This document shows, one piece after another, positions 1-9,700 of a stretch of 64,000 bases of DNA; the first letter of the stretch is position 1; every line of letters begins with the position of its first letter. The translations under genes and the position numbers were made by a program. Below the pieces are notes generated by a model, which saw only the letters and a list, made by a program, of their open reading frames with translations, was not told where the DNA came from and searched no databases. The DNA comes from Saprospiraceae bacterium (lineage in GTDB: Bacteria > Bacteroidota > Bacteroidia > Chitinophagales > Saprospiraceae). The stretch is from the NCBI GenBank assembly GCA_016714785.1, contig JADKCC010000038.1:22403-86402 (forward strand), in the 5' to 3' direction.

Positions 1-869
1 GTCCGCCTCATTCTTGCCATCTTATTGCTTTAGGAGTTAAAAATAAATATAATTTGCCGTGGATTGTTGACTATAGAGACCCATGGACACAAATAGATTA
101 TTTTAATGATTTAGGATTGACAGCATGGGCGCGTAAAAAACATGAACATCTAGAGAAAATGGTCTTGGATCGATGCAATATTATAATCACTGTAGGTAAG
201 ACCATGGCAGAAGATTTACTTAGTATTACTGAGAATAGGAAAGAAGTTATCACCAATGGATATGACGAGACGGATAGGCCTAGTTCTGATACTAATTTGG
301 ATGACGGCTTTACAGTAACCTATATTGGAACGATGAACGATGCTCGCAATCCATCGGTATTATGGGAAGCATTATCACAGCTAAAAAATGAAAATCATCC
401 ATTAATCCAAAAGATAAGCGTAAATCTGGTAGGTAAACCTGAACAAATAATTCATTCGAGTATCGAAAAGTATGGTATTTCAAACTTGGTCAAATTTTGT
501 GGTTATGTCACACACCAAGAAGCCATTAATTATCAAAATGCAAGTAGAGTTTTGCTATTAATAATCAACAAAACTTCCAATAATAAATCTATACTGACAG
601 GTAAAATATTCGAATATCTGGCTTCAGGACGGCCTATTTTGTGTATTGGACCAAATGATGGAGATGCTGCAGCAATTTTGAAAGATGCGCAAAGTGGCTT
701 CATTTATGATTATGAAGACGTAGGAGGCATTAAAAAGTACTTGATAGATGCTTTTAATTTGTATGCTAAAAATGAATCTGTTGCAAGATCTACCAATATT
801 GAAAAATATTCCAGAAAATATCTGACTGAAAAATTAGTTGGGTTGTTAAATGAAATTTCACAAAAATAA
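1..869 (+). CDS. Glycosyltransferase, GT4-like (5' end outside the window)
   Basis: This is the C-terminal 288 residues of a group 1 glycosyltransferase, which would transfer a sugar from an activated donor in surface polysaccharide synthesis. The frame is open from position 3 and already reads PPHSCHLIALG ahead of the PWIVDYRDPW motif, typical of the N-terminal domain of this family, so the start lies upstream and the TTG at 54 is internal. The C-terminal domain shows a GKIFEYLASGRPIL segment, the usual donor-binding region of GT4 enzymes. The next gene, a UDP-GlcNAc 2-epimerase, begins 12 bases later, so both belong to the end of a polysaccharide or lipopolysaccharide locus. The sugar specificity cannot be read from the sequence. 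Confidence 0.85.
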   Translation, partial: PPHSCHLIALGVKNKYNLPWIVDYRDPWTQIDYFNDLGLTAWARKKHEHLEKMVLDRCNIIITVGKTMAEDLLSITENRKEVITNGYDETDRPSSDTNLDDGFTVTYIGTMNDARNPSVLWEALSQLKNENHPLIQKISVNLVGKPEQIIHSSIEKYGISNLVKFCGYVTHQEAINYQNASRVLLLIINKTSNNKSILTGKIFEYLASGRPILCIGPNDGDAAAILKDAQSGFIYDYEDVGGIKKYLIDAFNLYAKNESVARSTNIEKYSRKYLTEKLVGLLNEISQK

Positions 870-881
870 AATTGAACCATT

Positions 882-1960
882 TTGAAGATTGTCACCATCG
901 TAGGCGCTCGACCACAGTTTATTAAAGCATCAGCACTTAGCAGAGCGATAAGTCAGCACAAAAGCATTGAAGAGATAATTGTGCATACGGGACAACATTT
1001 TGATGCTAATATGAGCGATATATTTTTTGATGAAATGGAGATCCCAAAACCCAAATATCATCTTGATATTAATTCACTAAGTCATGGAGCGATGACGGGA
1101 AGAATGTTGGAAGCAATAGAAAAAGTATTGATAACTGAAAAGCCGGATTTTGTTTTAGTTTATGGCGATACAAATTCTACACTGGCAGGCGCCTTGGCTG
1201 CTAAGAAGTTACACATAAAAGTAGCTCATGTAGAGGCAGGCTTACGCTCATTCAATATGGAGATGCCAGAAGAAATAAACCGAATATTGACGGATAGAAT
1301 ATCTGATATCCTTTTTTGCCCGACACAGACTGCTATCAATAATCTACAAAACGAAGGTTTTGGACAATTTACAAGTCAAATAGTGTTAAGTGGTGATATT
1401 ATGTATGATGCTGCTTTATTTTATAAGGCAAAAGCGGATGAAAAGAGTAACATTCTTAAAGAATTTGCTTTGGACAAAGATAACTATATTCTTGCTACTA
1501 TCCATAGACAAGAAAATACAGATGATAAGTTAAGACTCACTAATATCATTCAAGCGCTCAATGAAATAAATAAGACCAAAAGGGTTATCGTGCCGCTGCA
1601 TCCTCGCACAAAAAAGCTTTTGGAAATTCATGGAATTGAAATAGATTTTACTATCATGGACCCTGTGGGTTACCTTGATATGATAGCTTTGACATCCAAT
1701 GCATTTATGGTATTTACAGATAGTGGTGGGCTACAAAAAGAAGCATTTTTCTTTGGTAAATACTGCCTTACAATGAGAGATCAGACTGAATGGGTAGAGT
1801 TGGTAGAAGGAGGATTCAATAGTTTGGTGGGTGCTGATCAAAAAGCGATATTAAGCACTTTTACAATTTGGATATTAAAAATATCGATTTTAGCGTAAAT
1901 TTATACGGTGATGGGAAAACGGCTTCTAAAATATTGGATTATATCGTTGGAATTTCTTGA
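882..1960 (+). CDS. wecB: UDP-N-acetylglucosamine 2-epimerase, with a frameshift near the 3' end
   Basis: The enzyme interconverts UDP-GlcNAc and UDP-ManNAc in the cytoplasm, supplying ManNAc-type sugars for surface polysaccharide. Family motifs are GARPQFIK at the N-terminus, HTGQHFD, GDTNSTLAGALAA, HVEAGLRSF, MPEEINRILTD and TDSGGLQKEAFFFGK. The start is TTG at 882, directly before KIVTIVGARPQ. The frame stops at 1898 with a non-family tail. A second frame continues to TGA at 1958-1960 and encodes NLYGDGKTASKIL, the normal end of this family. Adding one T to the T4 run at 1859-1862 joins the two frames. I read this as a single-base deletion, probably a sequencing error, in an otherwise complete gene. 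Confidence 0.9.
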
Positions 1961-1992
1961 AATAAAAAGTGAACATAAAATTTAATCATTCA

Positions 1993-3392
1993 TTATTTCA
2001 ATGCACTATCTAAAATAGCCGTTAAACTTTTATCAGAAGGTCTTGGCGCGTTCGCATTGATAATGTTACCTTGTTTATCAATAATTATAAATCTTGGTAT
2101 GCCACTTATCCGATAGTCGGAGACTATTTTTGAATTCCATGCCTGATCGGCAATGAGTTGAATGCCCACCATGTTTTTTTGTTTAAGCATAGCTTCCCAG
2201 GCAGGTTTGTCTTGATCTATGGATATACTTACAAATGCGATGTCATTATTTCCTTTGTAGTTTTCTTGCAGTTTTTCTAAAAAAGGTAATTCCCGCAGAC
2301 AAGGTCCACACCAAGTTGCCCAAATATCGATGTAAATGACTTTACCTATGAAGGTGGATGTGCCATATTTTTTACCGGTTAAATTTTGATACTCCCACGA
2401 AGGGGCTTTTTTTCCTGCCAAAATATGTCTCCAACCATTGAAAACAGTATTTATTTCTTCATTATAAATTTTGTTTGTTTGAAGTTTCGTATATTCTTCT
2501 ATGACCAAGGCTACATCATTTACAGACATTTGCATGCCTTCATTTAGCAATTGATAATAGAGGAGTTCCTTAACCTTTAAACTTTGGAATTTTTCCTTGA
2601 TACTGTCAAATTTCTTTACAAATATAGGTTTTTCAGCATCAGAAGAATCCAACTTCGTTTTGAAATCTAAATATAATGGCAAAAAATCATGATAGGAAGG
2701 AACCATAAGCTTATCATCGCTATCTACCTCTATATTCTGCAAAAAGCTATCATACGTTTCGGAAAGTATCAAAATGCTATCAGGTTTTACATACTCATAA
2801 TAGGTAGGGTAGTTCATTTTTATTATCGAAGCATTATATGCAATTTCATCCGTGATTAATTCTGCAAACGTTTCATCAAATGGACTATTTGATTTTTGGT
2901 ACTCTTGCTGTTGTGTTATAATATTTTGCGTCCTAATTTCTACTGCTTTAATGAAGTCTTCTTCTTTTTGTCCATAAAAAACTGGAAATCTTGATCAGGA
3001 GCGTTTGATATTGCCATTTCATAACTTACTAGGTATTTATTTTCGTTACTATGGTCTCCTTTGAAATGGATGTTTGTAATATTTCTATAATCAGCTTGCA
3101 ATGATATTCGATCACCAGGCACAATAAAAATATTAATGGATCGGTAACCCACGATCAGTTTATAAATACCTGCTTTAATAAGTTCTGTTTGGATGAAAAA
3201 TTTGCCTGTTGGATCTAATGTTGACTTTATTTCTTGGTCACCTTTCAAAATAATTATCGGAGTCTCTGCAGATGTTATTTGACCTTCCACTACTGTTGTG
3301 GTAGGTTTGTAGGTTGTAGGTTTATTTTTACATCCCAATAATGAAAAAAAACTAACTAAAATAGGAAGGATTATATATTTGAAATGCATCAT
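1993..3392 (-). CDS. TlpA-like thioredoxin-fold lipoprotein (frameshifted)
   Basis: This is a periplasmic thiol-disulfide oxidoreductase of the TlpA/AhpC-TSA type with an N-terminal DUF4369-like domain, common in Bacteroidota. The start chosen is the ATG at 3390-3392 (MMHFKYIILP), which gives a lipoprotein signal with lipobox SLLGC (Cys21). The C-terminal thioredoxin domain carries TWCGPCLREL, the CGPC active site, and a cis-proline region SGIPRF. The frame breaks near 2965-2969: the first part ends at 2940, while the rest reads through DFIKAVEIRTQ into the second frame. One extra A (minus strand) in the A5 run there restores a continuous protein. The gene probably encodes a normal membrane-anchored disulfide reductase; its partner is unknown. 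Confidence 0.85.
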
Positions 3393-3511
3393 ATAAGTAT
3401 TGAAGATAAATATTAATGGCAAAAATACTTATAAAAGCCATTCTCTCATAATAGTATTAATATGTATGGCAAACATTAAACAAAGATTAACAGCAATTCG
3501 ATTGAGCTATT

Positions 3512-4204
3512 TTAGTATTTCATCATCATCAAACCGACCAAACCAGCAGTTTCTGTTCGTAATCGTGATGAACCAAGAGATACAGATTGGAAATCTACTT
3601 TTTGGGCACTTATGATTTCGTCTTTAGTGAAATCTCCTTCTGGGCCTATCATAAGTAGTGCACTTTTTGTTTTATCCATTGTTTCATATAATAATTTAGT
3701 AGTACCATCACAGTGTGCGATGAATTTCTGTTTGTAGAAAGAAGGAATGGCTAAGTTGAATTCTTTTAAATTTTTAAAGCTCTGGATATTTGGCAAATAA
3801 ACATTCATAGATTGCTTCATTGCTGAAATGGCAATTTTTTCTATTCTTTGTAGGTTTATTGATTTTTTTTCGGTACGGTCTGTGTGAATAAAATATATAT
3901 CGGATATGCCTATTTCTATTGCTTTTTCAACAAACCACTCTATTCGGCTTGCGTTTTTAGTAGGTGCGATGGCTATACCAATCTTTGGTTCTGGTATATT
4001 TTTAATAGTTATTGATTGAATTTCACATTTAGTAGAGTGTTTTTGAATCGCGATAATTTTACAAGAATATATATTTCCTTTTCCATCAGTAATATCAATT
4101 ATATCATCAATATTTTTTCTTAATACTTTACTGCAGTGCAAGTGTTCGTCGAGTGTTAAAGTGATTACGTTTGAAAGGATATCGTCGGAATAAAAAAGGA
4201 ACAT
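3512..4204 (-). CDS. rsmE: 16S rRNA (uracil-1498-N3)-methyltransferase
   Basis: RsmE methylates N3 of U1498 in 16S rRNA using S-adenosylmethionine. The C-terminal half has the SPOUT trefoil-knot signatures LMIGPEGDFTKDEI and SLGSSRLRTETAGL, which bind the cofactor, and the N-terminal part resembles the PUA-like RNA-binding domain. I start at the ATG at 4202-4204 (MFLFYSDD), because RsmE proteins begin close to a short F/Y-rich segment; an alternative start lies six codons upstream at 4222. The length, 230 residues, is normal. The TlpA-like gene lies upstream on the same strand with about 120 bases between them. Confidence 0.93.
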   Translation of the reverse strand: MFLFYSDDILSNVITLTLDEHLHCSKVLRKNIDDIIDITDGKGNIYSCKIIAIQKHSTKCEIQSITIKNIPEPKIGIAIAPTKNASRIEWFVEKAIEIGISDIYFIHTDRTEKKSINLQRIEKIAISAMKQSMNVYLPNIQSFKNLKEFNLAIPSFYKQKFIAHCDGTTKLLYETMDKTKSALLMIGPEGDFTKDEIISAQKVDFQSVSLGSSRLRTETAGLVGLMMMKY

Positions 4205-4357
4205 ATTGCTGAATTTTAGCATAAAGCTATGGATTATTTCAATAATAATAGTGTGAATCCTGAATATTGCATTAAATTTGCCACTTATTTTTAATAAAAT
4301 GAGGGTAAAGTAGCTTTAAAAGTATGTATAGAAATGTATATTTTAAACCTATTTAGT

Positions 4358-4365
4358 TAACTTTG
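4358..4365 (+). promoter_or_regulatory. Candidate -7 element upstream of rseP
   Basis: TAACTTTG matches the Bacteroidota -7 consensus TAnnTTTG. It lies 88 bases before the rseP start, in the 250-base gap between the divergent rsmE and rseP genes. I see no clear TTTG at the -33 position, so this is tentative. Confidence 0.3.
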
Positions 4366-4453
4366 GAACAATCTATATTGATAGTGCAACAATACCCAAA
4401 TAAAATTCGTTTATTATTGTTTATAAATATAAATTTGAAATAAAATTCCAAAA

Positions 4454-5773
4454 ATGGATAAAGTAAATTTAGCATTACAGCTCATATTAAGTCTTTCTAT
4501 ACTTGTAGTTTTGCATGAAATGGGACATTATTTACCTGCAAAATGGTTCAAAACTAGAGTAGAGAAATTTTATTTGTTTTTTGACCCATATTTTTCATTG
4601 TTTAAAAAACAAATTGGTGATACTGAGTGGGGCATTGGCTGGATTCCTTTTGGTGGCTATGTAAAGATAGCAGGAATGATAGATGAAAGTATGGATAAGG
4701 AGCAAATGAAGCAACCAGCACAACCTTGGGAGTTTCGATCCAAAAAAGCATGGCAAAGACTCATAATTATGATAGGAGGTGTTACTGTCAATTTCATTTT
4801 AGGTATATTGATATTTGCAATGATGATGCTCTATTGGGGAGAGAGTTACATTAAGACAGAAGATGCCAAATATGGAATGGTCGTTGATTCTATGGGTATG
4901 AAATTAGGTTTGCAGGATGGAGATAAAGTTTTAGCAGTAGGCGGTGTACCGATGACTAAGTTTAATTCTGGATTGGTCAATAATGAAATAATCATCAATG
5001 AAGCCAAAGAATTAGAGGTATCTCGTGATGGTAACAAAGTTATATTACCTGTTCCTTCTGACTTTGTCGGAGAGATTACAAAGTACGAAAATAGAGGACA
5101 AGCTCTTTTTCAACCAAGAGTAAAATTGGAGATTAAAAAAGTGGTAGAAGATGGCTCAGCCGCTAAAGCAGGGCTGAAAAACGGAATTGCAATATTGAAT
5201 GTAAATGGAAAACCAACTGAATATCAGCACGAATTTAGAATGATATTGCAAGAACTTAAAGGTAAGCAGGCAGATATTCAGTATGTTTTGGATAATGACA
5301 CACTCACAACTAAAGTGGATATATCAGAAAAGGGCACAATAGGAGTTGAATTGGAAGGACTAAATGTATCCTTTCAAAAATACAGTGTGTTAGAGGCCTT
5401 GCCAAAAGGTGCTTCCATGGCTGTAGGATTTTTGGGCAGCCAACTGAAAGCATTTGGGCAGATATTTTCTGGCAAAATCAAAGCAAAAGACTCTTTAGGT
5501 AGTGTGTTTTCAATAGCTACCATGTTTGATTCTGGATGGGATTGGCGCGTTTTTTGGAATATTACGGCTTCTTTATCTATATTATTAGCATTTTTTAATC
5601 TTTTACCTATACCAGCACTAGATGGTGGTTATGTAGTTTTTCTTTTATGGGAAGTCATCACTGGCAAGGTACCTAGTGATAGGTTTATGGAAATTGTCAA
5701 TTATATTGGTTTTATAGTTTTAATGGGATTAATGATATTCGCATTAGGCTTAGATATTTCTCGTTGGTTCTGA
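4454..5773 (+). CDS. rseP: RIP metalloprotease RseP (site-2 protease, M50)
   Basis: An intramembrane zinc metalloprotease that cleaves transmembrane anti-sigma factors and leftover signal peptides. The HExxH zinc motif (HEMGH) is at residues 21-25 in the first membrane helix, the FGGYVKIAG segment follows, and the C-terminal LDGG motif is near residue 389 in LLPIPALDGGY. Two PDZ-like regions lie between, including the VVEDGSAAKAGLKNG stretch. At 439 residues it is normal for Bacteroidota. Its stop codon overlaps the hscB start by one base (TGATG at 5771-5775), so the two are probably translationally coupled. Confidence 0.96.
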   Translation: MDKVNLALQLILSLSILVVLHEMGHYLPAKWFKTRVEKFYLFFDPYFSLFKKQIGDTEWGIGWIPFGGYVKIAGMIDESMDKEQMKQPAQPWEFRSKKAWQRLIIMIGGVTVNFILGILIFAMMMLYWGESYIKTEDAKYGMVVDSMGMKLGLQDGDKVLAVGGVPMTKFNSGLVNNEIIINEAKELEVSRDGNKVILPVPSDFVGEITKYENRGQALFQPRVKLEIKKVVEDGSAAKAGLKNGIAILNVNGKPTEYQHEFRMILQELKGKQADIQYVLDNDTLTTKVDISEKGTIGVELEGLNVSFQKYSVLEALPKGASMAVGFLGSQLKAFGQIFSGKIKAKDSLGSVFSIATMFDSGWDWRVFWNITASLSILLAFFNLLPIPALDGGYVVFLLWEVITGKVPSDRFMEIVNYIGFIVLMGLMIFALGLDISRWF

Positions 5774-6300
5774 TGATAGATTATTTTGAATTATTTGATC
5801 TTAAAGTCTCATTCACACTTGATGAGGGGGCTTTAAAGAAGAAATTTTATAAATTGAGTAGAGATTTTCATCCTGACCATTTCACAATGGAAAACGCTGA
5901 AAAGCAGGAAGAAGTATTGCAAATGTCAAGTGTTGTAAATACCGCTTACAAAGTTTTGCAAGATGATAAGGCTCGAATGAAATATATTTTAGAAAAATAT
6001 GATCTGCTCAAAGGAATAGATAATGAGTCGTTGCCTCAGGACTTTTTAATGCAAATGATGGATATCAATGAAACAATTTTTGATTTACAGATGTCCCCTG
6101 ATCCTATAGCACTTTTGAAAGTGAAAACTGAGCTTGCTTCAATGGAAGATGAGTTGAGGGAGGAAGCTGATAAGTGGATCCATGATTTTGAAAATCAGAT
6201 AGATACAGATAAGGCGTTAGAAAATATAAAATATTATTATTTAAAATCTAAATATCTTTTGCGTATTCGCGAAAATCTTTCTACATTTGCACGCTCTTAG
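5773..6300 (+). CDS. hscB: Fe-S cluster assembly co-chaperone HscB-like J protein
   Basis: HscB delivers the IscU scaffold to the HscA chaperone during iron-sulfur cluster assembly. The N-terminal J domain contains the essential HPD tripeptide at residues 33-35, followed by a helical C-terminal domain with the HscB pattern (LPQDFLMQMMDINE and a K/E-rich three-helix bundle). I choose the ATG at 5773 (MIDYFELFDL), which overlaps the rseP stop by one base. A TTG three codons upstream is also possible but would add nothing seen in the family. The length is 175 residues, as expected. No isc genes lie nearby, so the link is to rseP by position only. Confidence 0.88.
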   Translation: MIDYFELFDLKVSFTLDEGALKKKFYKLSRDFHPDHFTMENAEKQEEVLQMSSVVNTAYKVLQDDKARMKYILEKYDLLKGIDNESLPQDFLMQMMDINETIFDLQMSPDPIALLKVKTELASMEDELREEADKWIHDFENQIDTDKALENIKYYYLKSKYLLRIRENLSTFARS

Positions 6301-6330
6301 GAAGAAAAGCATTTAAACGTAAATGAAAAC

Positions 6331-6414
6331 GCCGAAGTGGTGGAATTGGTAGACACGCTGGACTCAAAATCCAGTGCTAGCAATAGTGTGCGGGTTCGAG
6401 TCCCGCCTTCGGTA
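6331..6414 (+). tRNA. tRNA-Leu (CAA anticodon)
   Basis: The 84-base gene folds as a class II tRNA. The acceptor stem pairs GCCGAAG (6331-6337) with CTTCGGT (6407-6413), the first pair being G-U, and the discriminator A is at 6414. The anticodon stem CTGGA/TCCAG (6358-6362, 6370-6374) encloses the loop CTCAAAA, giving anticodon CAA at 6365-6367. A long variable arm (GTGCTAGCAATAGTGTGC) and the T-arm GTTCGAGTC follow. CCA is not encoded. Confidence 0.97.
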
Positions 6415-6420
6415 CTCAAA

Positions 6421-6461
6421 AAAAGGCCTTAATATCAAATGGTATTAAGGCCTTTTTTTCT
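6421..6461 (+). terminator. Rho-independent terminator after tRNA-Leu
   Basis: A perfect hairpin pairs AAGGCCTTAATA with TATTAAGGCCTT around the 8-base loop TCAAATGG. A T-run follows on the plus strand and an A-run precedes it, so it could act in both directions. It sits seven bases after the tRNA. Confidence 0.9.
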
Positions 6462-6605
6462 TTTGGTATCATTGTAAATAAAAAGTGTGCAGTGTCAAGT
6501 TAAAGAACTCAACTAAATGCAACTCTTTTTCTAATTCATTATTTCAAAATACCCAATGTAGGATAGATGATATTCCTTTCATTTATGAAGTCATTAATAT
6601 CAGAT

Positions 6606-6636
6606 AAAAGGAGATGGCAATAACCTTTCTCCTTTT
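6606..6636. terminator. Hairpin at the 3' end of the type B T9SS gene
   Basis: AAAAGGAGA (6606-6614) pairs perfectly with TCTCCTTTT (6628-6636). It lies 90 bases past the stop of the minus-strand gene at 6726. On that strand the hairpin is followed by only a short T-run, so its role as a terminator is uncertain. The rest of 6462-6725 shows no other structure I can support. Confidence 0.35.
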
Positions 6637-6725
6637 CGCTGTCTCGATTTTTTTTTGTTACATGTCAATTTGAGCAACTATCGAAAGGATCAATGGCTAT
6701 ACTCGTCAACGCTTTATTTTAACCG

Positions 6726-9700
6726 TCATCGAATTAGAGTAATGGAGCCAGCATAAGTATCAATTCCTGCTTTACCATCAATTTGAACCTCTAAAAAATA
6801 AACATATACACCTAATTCCGCATCAGCACTACCAAAGTTACCATGCCATCCATCCGTAGGGGAATTACCAGGTTTATCCTTAGCTGAAAAGACGAGATTG
6901 CCCCACCTGTCATAAATAGCCATTGATTTTACGATGCCTGATGCTTTTTCAGGAAATTGCACGAAAAATACATCATTATTATTATCTCCATTTGGACTAA
7001 ATATATTAGGAAGTATTATTTCGGTATTAAACCTTTCTATAGTTATTTGCCTTTGATCTGGACATTGATTTCCATATAAGTATTCTAAGATATAAGTGGT
7101 AGTAATAGTAGGATTGGCTATTGGATTTAAACAATCATTACAACTTAGGGTATTGGAAGGGGTCCAAGCTAAATCATAAATTACATTTTGAGGCGCAGTG
7201 GTAATGATTTGCACAGTACCATCTAGATTTGGTGTTTGACTTAACACTACATTTGGGCCTTTTTTGTCTTCCACATCTATGCTAAAAGATTCAGAGCATC
7301 CTTGTTGATTGGTCACCACTACAGTATGACTTCCTATGGTGATGGGCGTGGCGTAGGGCATTGCAGCAGGGTTGCCAATAATGTTACCATCTAAGGAAAT
7401 TGTATAAGGTCCAGGATGTGAAGCTAGATTTAAAACCAATTGGGGATCACTACCATCACATTGATAATTAATCATTTCAGTTATAATAAATTCTGAAAAG
7501 TCAATTTGTACATTAACCAAACTATCGCATCCTTTTATTGCGGCTCCAGGTAGTCGTATAGAGCCTGATGGTTTTGATGGATAGAATAGTTCTCCTCTAT
7601 ACTCAAATGTATCTCTACAAGTGGAGGATGTGAAGTTTCCACTTATCTCTCGTTTTTCATATTTGATGTTGACCAAGACTATACTATCACATCCAAATAT
7701 TGAACCTCCCTTAATCTTGGCCATACCACTTGGATTTGCAAATGTAAAGATTTGGTCGTCGCCAATAGGATAAGTTTTTGTTTCATCACACTCGGATGTG
7801 GTATATTGACCTGTTGGTTGGTCATAAAATCGAAGTGAAACTGTAACTAATGTATCACATGCATTGGAACTAATAGATGGTTTTATAAAAGTGTCTGTTG
7901 GGTTGATGAATGAAAAAGTCTTAGTGCCTATTGTGAGACTATCTTCCTTACATATCAATGGATTGATAGTCTTGACTGGTAAGGTTAATGTCTTGAAAGA
8001 TAAATTGTTATTATAAACGAATTTACAACCACTAGACGTCTGGATACTATCTATCTTTAAAGTAAAAGATTGGCCAACGGGTACAAGATAAAAGTTGAAA
8101 GGGCCGGTATTATTGCTACATATTGGTAAGGATACTGGACCGCTATTTGATGACACTACAGAGACATTTTGTTTAAAAGTTCCATCAGTATTTTGCATTG
8201 AGAAATAAAAAGTGGAGCCACTACTTGCATTATGACTATTGCTGATAGTGAGACAATCTCCCGCACAGATATCATTGGCAATACCTGATGTATAACTTGG
8301 TTTAGCTTCTCTACGTAAGGTGATTAAAGCAGTCTTTTTAGGACAAAATATATCATCGCCAACTTCATAAGTAAATACAAAGTCCAAGCCAGTACCAGTA
8401 GGAGTTATTACGCCATTTGGGACAATTTGATTTTGATAGTAAAATATACCACCTGGTGTAGCATTTTGACTGATGTAATCCTTTAGATCGATGGTTTCTC
8501 CTTCACAAAATTTTCCAACTTGATCAATACCCGCACTTAAAGCAGACTCCAAATTGATGGTTAATATTGCTGCATCGTCAGAGCACAAAATATTTGCTGA
8601 TGGAAGAAAATAATCAAATGTATATGTACCAGCCACTAGACCGGCAGTACTCCAAATATTTCCACTTAAACCTGGATAACTATTAGAATTACGGATACTA
8701 CCCGACAAGTCACTACTCCGAATCAAGGAAAATAAATCTATATCCACTCCAATGCAAGACGTAATGGTGGAATCTCTTCCAGCATCTGGTTTAGGCAATA
8801 TATCAATTGTTAATGTTGATGTATCTGCATTGCAACCATTAAAAGGAATGATATATTGGACTAAATATCGTCCAACAGGAGGATCATTCACTTCAATATC
8901 TGGGAGATTTATTTTAATTTTAGTTGTAAAAGGTGTTATCACCCAAGTTCCAGTGCCATCAAAGTTACCCAATTTATTCACTAACGATGTTCTATAATTA
9001 AAACCTGAACAAAACTCATCACTCGCATCCATTCCTGCATTGTTACTATTCCGGATATTTACGCGGATTAAGGATGTATCTTTGCCACAAATTGGGTCAT
9101 CTAATAAGTAACTCAATGTAGTAAATCCTAGGGGCAAATTGGTGATAACATAATTTGAAAAATTAAAAATTGTGTCAGTTCCATTTTTCCAAATACCTCC
9201 ATTGGTAGTCCCAAAAGAAAGGAAGTTATTAAGATTTACGATAGTTGGTGTGGTATTACAATATCCAATCAAAGAATCTCTTCCAGCCGAAATCTGTCTT
9301 ACATTTACCTTATGTTCTACGGTATCTCTGCAGCCAAAAGCATCTGTCAATGTAACATAAAATGTCTCTTGCATTACAATGTTTTGGTAAGTAGCAGTAT
9401 TCGCCATACCACCGTTTTCTGACCAGATGTAAGTCAATCCTCCACTGGCAGTGAGTGTTATATCATTGCCTAAACATACTAATTGACTCCCTACTATACT
9501 TCCAATAGGGTTTTCTCTTACATTTAATTGGTATGTAAGAGATTCAGGTGCACATGATCCTACACCATCTGGGTCATTGGTTGTAATGATTAGATTAATG
9601 GTTTTCCCTACATCATCAGCTGAAGGAATGTAAATGAAGTTAAATGGTGAGGTAGTAAAAGAAGTGGCAGAAAAGCTACCTGTTCCGTTGGTGGTCAAAA

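Noticed and set aside
1859..1866. Programmed ribosomal frameshift in wecB
   Set aside because: The site lacks a slippery heptamer, and the same one-base deletion recurs in unrelated genes.
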